In this document: positions 54,996 through 61,671 of the stretch, in pieces
Layout: each line of letters begins with the position of its first letter
Position numbering within the stretch: the first letter of the stretch is position 1
Source of the DNA: Dactylococcopsis salina PCC 8305
GTDB lineage: Bacteria > Cyanobacteriota > Cyanobacteriia > Cyanobacteriales > Rubidibacteraceae
Direction of reading: 5' to 3'
Assembly: GCF_000317615.1 (NCBI RefSeq)
Contig: NC_019780.1
Coordinates: 2,563,840 to 2,627,839, forward strand
DNA length: 64,000 nucleotides
Notes under the pieces: generated by a model
Told to the model about the DNA's origin: nothing
Database searches by the model: none
Seen by the model: only the letters and a program-made list of their open reading frames with translations
Made by a program: the position numbers and the translations under genes

Positions 54996-55208
54996 ATGAT
55001 GAGTGATTCGAGTTCCCAAAACTCACCAGAATCTGAGGTGACAAGCGCTTACGTTGAACAAACCGAAGCATTGTTAGGCTTAAATGTTCCTGATGAATAC
55101 CAAGACAACGTGATTGAAAACTTTAATCAACTCAGCGCGATCGCGCAAAAAGTGATGGAATTTCCCCTTCCCTCTCATATCGAAATTGCTCCCGTATTTA
55201 AACCTTAA
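54996..55208 (+). CDS. DUF4089 (AtzG-like) small protein
   Basis: 70 residues. VTSAYVEQTEALLGLNVPDEYQDNVIENFNQLSAIAQKVMEFPLP is the DUF4089/AtzG pattern. AtzG-type proteins bind and stabilise amidases such as AtzE; no amidase is adjacent here. The next gene starts 30 bp downstream. Confidence 0.75.
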   Translation: MMSDSSSQNSPESEVTSAYVEQTEALLGLNVPDEYQDNVIENFNQLSAIAQKVMEFPLPSHIEIAPVFKP

Positions 55209-55238
55209 TTTGATTGATCAAGAAGACTAAAAAACATT

Positions 55239-55622
55239 ATGTTTGCAGGAAAACGACCCACCAACTTAGGAATAAATTCAGGAAAACTTGCTCCTTGTCC
55301 AGATACTCCCAACTGTGTTTCTAGTCAAAGTGATGACTCCGAACATAGTATTAAACCCCTCCCTTTTGTGGCAATTGCTGAGATTAAAAAAGTCGTAGAA
55401 AATATGGAACGGACAACCATTATTGAAGAAAATGAAAACTATCTTTATGCTGAATTTAAAAGTAAATTAATGGGTTTTGTAGATGATGTGGAATTTCACA
55501 AAGATGATATTAATCAAGTCGTTAATGTTCGCTCGGCATCTCGTTTAGGAAAATCCGACTTAGGAGTCAACAGAAAACGAGTCGAAGCAATTCGTGAAAA
55601 ATTAGAAGCGATCGAAAATTAA
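55239..55622 (+). CDS. DUF1499 family protein
   Basis: 127 residues. LAPCPDTPNCVSSQSDDSEHSIKPLPF and YLYAEFKSKLMGFVDDVEFHKDDINQVVNVRSASRLGKSDLGVNRKRVEAIR are diagnostic of DUF1499. Function unknown. Same direction as the DUF4089 and Crp-type genes, possible small operon. Confidence 0.88.
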   Translation: MFAGKRPTNLGINSGKLAPCPDTPNCVSSQSDDSEHSIKPLPFVAIAEIKKVVENMERTTIIEENENYLYAEFKSKLMGFVDDVEFHKDDINQVVNVRSASRLGKSDLGVNRKRVEAIREKLEAIEN

Positions 55623-55642
55623 ATTTTAACCCATCTTAGTTT

Positions 55643-56362
55643 GTGATTCCTTCAAAGTCACCCGAACAATTTTTAATGGAGAGTACAGTCGTTAGTGAAA
55701 ATTTCCCCTTACTCAATGCTGCTGAAACCGAAACCCTAGACTGGTTATTATCAGTAGCAATTGAGCAAGACTTCCAACCAGAAGAGAAGATTCTTGATGA
55801 TCAATCTTGGGGAAATGCCGTTTATTTCATCGTCTCAGGTTGGGTAAAATCAAGGCGCTGGTATAATGAAAACCCAACCACATTATCTATTCGAGGAAGA
55901 GGAGATTTTTTTGGCGAAACCGCCATTTTAGACGAGCCTCCTCGTGCCACAGAAATTATAACGCTTAGTGAAACTAAAGTGATTAGTATTTCCGCTCAAC
56001 GCTTTATCCAAACCCTTTTTCAAGACTCACAACTCCATCACAAACTCCTACAAATTACAGTGCGTCGTGTGCGACAAATGGATATGCGGTTACAACTCCG
56101 TCATCATCCTCCTGTGGTAAAACTCGCTTCTACTTTAATTAATTTAGCGGAAAACTATGGCAAACCCATAGAAGAAGGAATGGAAATTTTGCTAATTCCT
56201 GAAACAGATATAGCAGATATTTCAGATTTAACTTTAGAAGAAACTCAAAAGTATTTAAGTAAGTTTCAAAATAAAGGTTGGTTAGAATTGAATCAAGATG
56301 AGAAAACTTTATCAATAACAAATATGCGTCAACTGACTCATCTATCTACAGGAACAATTTAG
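55643..56362 (+). CDS. Crp/Fnr-family transcription regulator
   Basis: 239 residues with a GTG start at 55643, or 228 from ATG 55676. A cyclic-nucleotide-binding-like barrel lies at about 35-135 (VYFIVSGWVKSRRWYNENPTTLSIRGRGDFFGETAILDEPPRATEI). A helical dimerisation region and a C-terminal winged helix follow (TDIADISDLTLEETQKYLSKFQNKGWLELNQ). The cAMP-binding Arg-Ser pair is not obvious (GETAILDEPPRATEI holds E and R but T/A for S), so the ligand is uncertain. It ends 11 bp before the M61 peptidase gene. Confidence 0.85.
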   Translation: MIPSKSPEQFLMESTVVSENFPLLNAAETETLDWLLSVAIEQDFQPEEKILDDQSWGNAVYFIVSGWVKSRRWYNENPTTLSIRGRGDFFGETAILDEPPRATEIITLSETKVISISAQRFIQTLFQDSQLHHKLLQITVRRVRQMDMRLQLRHHPPVVKLASTLINLAENYGKPIEEGMEILLIPETDIADISDLTLEETQKYLSKFQNKGWLELNQDEKTLSITNMRQLTHLSTGTI

Positions 56363-56373
56363 GAAGAGGTCTG

Positions 56374-58158
56374 ATGACTGAAGCAACAATTACACAGCCC
56401 AAAAAAGTCGAAGAAACACAAGCTAAATTAGCTTATGAAGTCTCTTTTCCCGAACCGCAAACCCACCTATTTCAAGTGAAGTTACAGGTTTTAGGTTGGG
56501 AAAACGATACGTTAAAAATCCAGTTCCCCGTCTGGACACCAGGCTCTTATTTAGTGCGAGAATATGCGAGACATATCCAACAATTAACGGCTTATAATTC
56601 AGAAGATAATCAACCGCTTTCCCAAGAGAAACAATCTAAAAATACTTGGTTGATTAATAGCGAAACCACGAATAGTATTACAATTGAGTACCAAGTTTAT
56701 GCGAATGAATTAACCGTGAGAACGAATCATCTTGATGCCACTCATGGTTATTTTAACGGCGCAGCGTTATTTTTTGATGTTCCCGACTTAGAAAATTCTC
56801 CCATTGAAGTTAAAATTGTTCCCCCTGCTGCTCATTGGAAAGTTACCACATCTCTGCCATCAGTAGAAGGAAAAATTAACACTTATTTAGCCGCTGATTT
56901 TGATACCTTAGTTGATAGTCCTTTTGAAATTGGAACCCATCAAGTTTATGATTTTCAGGTTTTAGATAAACCTCATCAACTGGCAATTTGGGGACAAGGA
57001 AATGCCAACCCCGAACCAATTATTCAAGACATCAAAAAAATTGTGGTGACAGAAGCAAAAATTTATAAGGAACTCCCTTATGATCACTACATCTTTTTAT
57101 TACATCAAGCGGGGAGCGGTTTCGGTGGTTTAGAACATAAAAATTGCTGTTCCTTGATTTACCCTCGATTTGGTTTTCGGGCTACTGATAAATATAATCG
57201 TTTTATGCAGTTAGTCGCTCACGAATTTTTTCATTTGTGGAATATTAAACGCATTCGTCCGAAAGCATTGGAAGCGTTTGATTATAGTCAAGAAAATTAT
57301 ACAACAGCGCTGTGGTTTGCGGAGGGAACAACCAGTTATTATGATGCCTTGATTCCGATGCGAGCAGGGATTTATAATGCAAGAACTTGTTTGGATAATT
57401 TAGGCAAAGATATCACTCGGTTTTTAAAAACGCCAGGACGAAAAGTGCAGCCGTTAGCTGAGTCGAGTTTTGATGCTTGGATTAAGTTATATCGTCGGGA
57501 TGGAAATAGCGATAATAACCAGATTTCTTATTATTTGAAAGGAGAATTGGTGTCGTTATTGCTTGACTTGTTAATTCGGAGTCGCCATAATAATCATCGA
57601 TCGATGGATGATGTGTTACTCGCACTGTGGGAACAGTTTGGTAAGCCCGAAATTGGCTACACTGACGAGCAATTAAAATCGGTTTTAGAATCCGTCGCAG
57701 AAAGTGATTTAACCCCGTTTTTAGAAACCTATCTCTACACTACAGAAGAACTTCCTCTAGCGGATTATTTGCAGCGATTTGGCTTACAATTAAGCTCGAT
57801 CGAGGACGATGATCCAATTCCCGATTTAGGGCTGCGAGTGGCGACAGAAAACGGCGCAACGAAAATTAAATTTGTGGATGCCGACTCTCCCGCGGGTTTA
57901 GCTGGAATAGACGCGGGAGACGAATTACTGGCAATGGATGGGATACGAGTGAATGCAGAACAACTGCTCGATCGAAGCAAAGACTATCAACCGGGCGACA
58001 CCGTTCAACTAACCGTTTTCCACCAAGACGAGTTACTTACTCATACCCTCACCTTTGCCCCACCGCAACCCGATCGCTATCATATCAGCAGTATTGAAGA
58101 GCCTTCAGAAGCACAAAAAGAACTGCTGTTTGGATGGTTAGGAGTAACCACCGTTTAG
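56374..58158 (+). CDS. M61-family glycyl aminopeptidase with PDZ domain
   Basis: 594 residues. N-terminal beta domain (YEVSFPEPQTHLFQVKLQVLGW), then a gluzincin core with HEFFH (about 283-287) in VAHEFFHLWNIKRIRPKAL and the downstream Glu in ALWFAEGTTSYYDAL (about 317). The C-terminal PDZ is at about 485-560 (ADSPAGLAGIDAGDELLAMDGIRV). No signal peptide is visible, so it is probably cytoplasmic. Metal-dependent aminopeptidase, family preference Gly/Ala. Likely cotranscribed with the Crp-type gene. Confidence 0.92.
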   Translation: MTEATITQPKKVEETQAKLAYEVSFPEPQTHLFQVKLQVLGWENDTLKIQFPVWTPGSYLVREYARHIQQLTAYNSEDNQPLSQEKQSKNTWLINSETTNSITIEYQVYANELTVRTNHLDATHGYFNGAALFFDVPDLENSPIEVKIVPPAAHWKVTTSLPSVEGKINTYLAADFDTLVDSPFEIGTHQVYDFQVLDKPHQLAIWGQGNANPEPIIQDIKKIVVTEAKIYKELPYDHYIFLLHQAGSGFGGLEHKNCCSLIYPRFGFRATDKYNRFMQLVAHEFFHLWNIKRIRPKALEAFDYSQENYTTALWFAEGTTSYYDALIPMRAGIYNARTCLDNLGKDITRFLKTPGRKVQPLAESSFDAWIKLYRRDGNSDNNQISYYLKGELVSLLLDLLIRSRHNNHRSMDDVLLALWEQFGKPEIGYTDEQLKSVLESVAESDLTPFLETYLYTTEELPLADYLQRFGLQLSSIEDDDPIPDLGLRVATENGATKIKFVDADSPAGLAGIDAGDELLAMDGIRVNAEQLLDRSKDYQPGDTVQLTVFHQDELLTHTLTFAPPQPDRYHISSIEEPSEAQKELLFGWLGVTTV

Positions 58159-58285
58159 TAGGTTGGGTGACAACCCAACAGCAGAAATGTAGGTTGAGTG
58201 ATAACCCAACAGCAAAAGTAGTGACAACCCAACAGGGAGCTTATAATCGGTGTTGGGTTTCGCTTCGCTTCACCCAACCTACGTT
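58157..58285. repeat. GTAGGTTGGGT repeats, degenerate and inverted
   Basis: Short copies GTAGGTTGGGTGACAACCCAACAGCA and variants at 58157-58232, then a full inverted copy at 58248-58283 abutting the 3' end of the CupB-like gene. It supplies part of that gene's last codons (TNQT). Confidence 0.8.
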
Positions 58286-59412
58286 TGATTTGTCATTTGT
58301 AATCGAGTATTTAACATCCGATCCATCCATTGTTCTAGATAACGGCGATTTTCCCGTTTTTTCTCCACATCTGTCGTATCAAATGGATGGGGGGCCAACC
58401 CTTTTACCGCCGCCGTTGTTACACAAAACATCGACTTCTGGAAACTCTGACAAATTTTGACTAATAAATCTCCTTCTTCTCGTCCAGACTGTTGATAAAA
58501 TTCTTGTAAATAATCAGGAAGAAAATGTCTCATATCCTGCATTAATAACGTCGGTGGCACGCCAGATGTTCCCGTCGCCACCACATCCGCATTTAAAGCC
58601 CCATAAGCAAACTCTTCTTGTTCGGCAGGAATTTGATAGGCTTGAGCATTGAAAGACACTAAGCCTGGAAAAGGTGTTCCCCGAAAGAAAATCGACTCCA
58701 CATAGGGAACTGCTGTATCGGGAAGGAAGGTTAAACCTGCAGCCTTTGGGATTAAATCATAGGTTTGACCGCGAATTTCCACTGCGTAGGTAATGGGTGT
58801 ATTGGCATCATTGACTAATCCTTGTTGGATATGATCAACAACATCAGGAATGGATTTAATTTCGCCTTTTAAGTATCGATCGCTGAGTTCTAAGAAAATT
58901 TTACTCATAATTGTCCAGAACTCACCTAAACCTTTATAATACGCCATCTGACGTAAATGTTCGGGCAGAAATTCATTAAAAACCTGATGAAACCCTCGCA
59001 TTAAAGGATTTAATCGGAACTTTGCTTGAATGACTTTTTCTGCAGCCTCTCGAAACTCAGGAGTATCTAAATAAGAATCTAAGCCACCGCCACCATGCCA
59101 CATCATCGCTCGCATCGTATATTCAGCATACTCATAGTTAATGCGATCGTGCCACCAATGACGGAATAACTTTTGCAAATTTACCTCGCCATTAAAATAC
59201 TTAAAGAAATTAAAAAATATCAAAAACTGGTCTTCCGCAACATATTTTAAGTTTTCCGCATAAGCATCTAACACCACACCATAACTCCTTAAAATTCCCA
59301 CCACCTCAATCAAATTAGTGGGAGAATCGACTAATAGCGCTTCTCCAGCTTCTAAGCGATAGATATCCTCAGCGAGACGATGTTGAGAGGGTTCAAATTG
59401 TGTGACGACCAT
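58279..59412 (-). CDS. CO2 hydration protein (CupB/ChpX-like)
   Basis: 377 residues. HRLAEDIYRLEAGEALLVDSPTNLIEVVGILRSYGVVLDAY, FFKYFNGEVNLQKLFRHWWHDRINYEYAEYTMRAMMWHGGGGLDSYLDTPEF and FGYGAL-like FAYGALNADVV, with QSFQKSMFCVTTAAVKGLAPHP, match the Cup family. These attach to specialised NDH-1 complexes and convert CO2 to bicarbonate at the thylakoid. Its similarity to CupB rather than CupA (length, YGVVLDAY, NGEVNL) is a judgement from memory. No ndhD/ndhF is adjacent, consistent with CupB. Confidence 0.85.
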   Translation of the reverse strand: MVVTQFEPSQHRLAEDIYRLEAGEALLVDSPTNLIEVVGILRSYGVVLDAYAENLKYVAEDQFLIFFNFFKYFNGEVNLQKLFRHWWHDRINYEYAEYTMRAMMWHGGGGLDSYLDTPEFREAAEKVIQAKFRLNPLMRGFHQVFNEFLPEHLRQMAYYKGLGEFWTIMSKIFLELSDRYLKGEIKSIPDVVDHIQQGLVNDANTPITYAVEIRGQTYDLIPKAAGLTFLPDTAVPYVESIFFRGTPFPGLVSFNAQAYQIPAEQEEFAYGALNADVVATGTSGVPPTLLMQDMRHFLPDYLQEFYQQSGREEGDLLVKICQSFQKSMFCVTTAAVKGLAPHPFDTTDVEKKRENRRYLEQWMDRMLNTRLQMTNQT

Positions 59413-59929
59413 AAATATTTAAATAGTTATTGATGACTTAGTATAGCAATCCCAAATCATTTGTAAAAAGTTGCTTAACCATTCCCCCCTTAAAAAGGCT
59501 AGGGGGGATTAACCGTTCCCCCCTTGCGAAGGGGGGCTAGGGGGGATTAACCATATCGGCTTTTCCATCTTATCAAAGTTCTCTTACAAGAAGATAATCA
59601 GTGTTTTAACCGAAGAGAATGAATAGTTCGGCAAAGAGTACCATAAGTGAACAATTGGCACTACAGACAGGCTACCTAAGCCCCCCAACCCCCCAAGTTT
59701 GGGGGGCTTTAATGTAACTTGATTTTTGCAAAATGGTATAACTCAGCAAATTAAGCAAAATTGGGAGTTCGAGAGGAAAGCAACTGTATCAGTCAGTACA
59801 ACTTAAACATTCTTAATGCAAATTATCATCAAGTTAGTTTACGCTATTTTAATTAAGTCCCATTTTCTAAGATGTTTAGAAACGCTCTAAAACTAATCTT
59901 GTCGTTTACTCAAGCAAAGCAATTTTAAT
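59413..59929. other. Intergenic region upstream of heme oxygenase, with hairpin repeats
   Basis: Holds a TATAGCAATCCCA-ended CCCCCC/GGGGGG repeat (59442-59555) and a MITE at 59648-59743 with a CCCCCCAACCCCCCAAGTTTGG hairpin. A unique 190 bp before ho1 (59744-59929) presumably contains its promoter. No ORF. Confidence 0.6.
59648..59743. mobile_element. MITE-like element, TTATACC/TACCAT-ended family
   Basis: TACCATAAGTGAACAATTGGCACTAC on the left and TTTGCAAAATGGTATAA on the right, with a CCCCCC/GGGGGG stem between. It is the uninterrupted relative of the element at 11847-12144. Confidence 0.6.
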
Positions 59930-60664
59930 ATGACTGTAGATTTAGCCACAATGTTAAAAGAAGGGACGAAAAAGTCCCACACGATGGCAGAAAACGTGGG
60001 TTTTGTCAAGTGTTTCCTGAAAGGAGTAGTGGAAAAAAACTCCTATCGTAACCTCGTCGCCAACCTTTACTTTGTCTATTCCGCGATGGAGGAAGAAATG
60101 GCGAAACATAGCGAACACCCAATTGTCTCTAAAATTTACTTCCCAGAATTAAACCGTAAAGAGAGTTTAGAGGAAGATTTACAATACTATTTTGGTAACA
60201 ATTGGCGAGAAACTGTTTCTCCTTCTGCGGCTGGAAACGCTTACGTTAACCGCATTCGGGAAGTCTCAGCCGAAGCACCAGAGTTGTTAGTTGCTCATTC
60301 CTATACTCGTTATCTGGGAGATTTATCTGGTGGACAAATTCTTAAGGGAATTGCTCAACGAGCGATGAATTTAGAAGACGGTGTGGGAACATCTTTTTAT
60401 GAGTTTGAAGCGATTTCTGATGAGAAGGCATTTAAAGATACTTATCGTCAAGGGTTAAATAATTTACCCATTGATCAAAGTACCGCCGATCGAATTGTTG
60501 AGGAAGCGAATGATGCTTTTGGCTTAAACATGAAACTGTTTAAGGAACTCGAAGGCAATCTCATTAAAGGCATCGGGATTATGCTATTTAATAGTGTCAC
60601 CCGTCGTAACCGTTCTCGCAAGAATAAAAACAACGAATTTGCTACCGCCGAATCAACCAATTAA
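59930..60664 (+). CDS. ho1: Heme oxygenase (biliverdin-forming)
   Basis: 244 residues. Proximal His17 in TKKSHTMAEN, LVANLYFVYSAMEEEM, and the distal-helix motif YTRYLGDLSGGQILKGIAQ. It opens haem with reduced ferredoxin to biliverdin IX-alpha, the first step to phycocyanobilin for phycobilisomes. Normal length plus a short Arg/Lys/Asn-rich tail. Monocistronic here. Confidence 0.96.
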   Translation: MTVDLATMLKEGTKKSHTMAENVGFVKCFLKGVVEKNSYRNLVANLYFVYSAMEEEMAKHSEHPIVSKIYFPELNRKESLEEDLQYYFGNNWRETVSPSAAGNAYVNRIREVSAEAPELLVAHSYTRYLGDLSGGQILKGIAQRAMNLEDGVGTSFYEFEAISDEKAFKDTYRQGLNNLPIDQSTADRIVEEANDAFGLNMKLFKELEGNLIKGIGIMLFNSVTRRNRSRKNKNNEFATAESTN

Positions 60665-60774
60665 TGGTTACTTCTGGTTAAGCCGATTCTAACGGAAAAG
60701 CAACTCAGTTGGTGAAGTGACAGTTGGTTATTTTACGGACTGGGTTGTTGTCATTTTAAATAGTGAGTGGCAAC

Positions 60775-61025
60775 TTATTCCTTTCGTTTCGATCGAGCAA
60801 GAATCACTTCACCGAACCACCAACCGCAACTTCCCGCGATCGCAGCGGCAAGGATTAAGCCAGCAAAATATAACGGTTGATTTAGAAGGATGGCAAACTC
60901 ATCTCCCACCCCAAAAGCGGCGAGTAAATAACCGATAACGATCGCAGTGGTAAAGAAAACAATATTTCCTAAACATCGGTTTGGCTTCGATCGATAGCTT
61001 CCTCGGAATATTGACGCTCTCCCAT
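60775..61025 (-). pseudogene. Small two-helix membrane protein gene with frameshift
   Basis: Starting at ATG 61025 the frame reads MGERQYSEEAIDRSQTDV then TAG. In the neighbouring frame the sequence continues LGNIVFFTTAIVIGYLLAAF, an acidic loop, YFAGLILAAAIAGSCGWWFG and a basic end to a stop at 60775. The two parts together make a plausible ~83-residue membrane protein, so a single-base indel (real, or a sequencing error) has split it. Family not recognised. Confidence 0.55.
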
Positions 61026-61029
61026 CAAA

Positions 61030-61602
61030 TCAAATCTTCGACAAGCGGACACTGAGCGTGTCGAAGTGCAGATGCCGATTATCATGGGAGATTCTTGCTT
61101 CTAACATATGAGCTATGCTCAGAGGCTCTTTCTGACGCTTAATCAGAGTAGCAACCCGTTTAAGGGTTTTATGTGGATGACGGCGTTTTATCCAACGACG
61201 TAGTTTGTTATAGACGAGGATTAGATCAATAGGATTCGGATCAATGTCAGAGAAAGGATTTTCTACCGTAAAGTTGAAGTTTCCGAGATTGAGGGGGAGA
61301 GGTCGATCGGGCCAATTACCATTAAAGTTAAAGTATTGGAATTGAAGATAGCGATCGGTTTGAGAATCGTTATCAAAGTTTTCCTCATCAGCAAAGCTGT
61401 TCACTTCTCCAAACAGATCAGTTGCAAAAAGATTAGAGGTTTCGTTGAAGGTGAGGTTTGAGGAATCGTAATGAAGACGGAGTGCAATTCCCGTGAGGGT
61501 ATTATCCACTGGGGAAGTATTGTAATTGAGAGCGAGATCAAAGTTACTATCTACCTCTAACGTTAGGTTTGGGGTTGCAAGTTGGATAATTTGAAAGTTC
61601 AT
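61030..61602 (-). pseudogene. Cohesin-like protein gene fused to group II intron maturase-like fragment
   Basis: 190-codon frame. Residues about 1-125 (LTLEVDSNFDLALNYNTSPV, TGIALRLHYDSSNLTFNETS) look like a cohesin-type beta-sandwich of surface proteins and break off at DIDPNPIDL. The rest (YNKLRRWIKRRHPHKTLKRV, about 132-151) resembles the C-terminal end of group II intron reverse transcriptases and is followed by out-of-context sequence ending in a CTTCGACA/TGTCGAAG inverted repeat (61038-61068). The chimaera suggests an insertion followed by deletion. It lies just downstream of the dockerin-bearing gene. Confidence 0.55.
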
Positions 61603-61671
61603 TGAGTTCTCCTAAAAAAGTGTGTTAGTTGAGTTAAATCGGTGTGAATATCGGTGTGAATCAAAGGGAGG

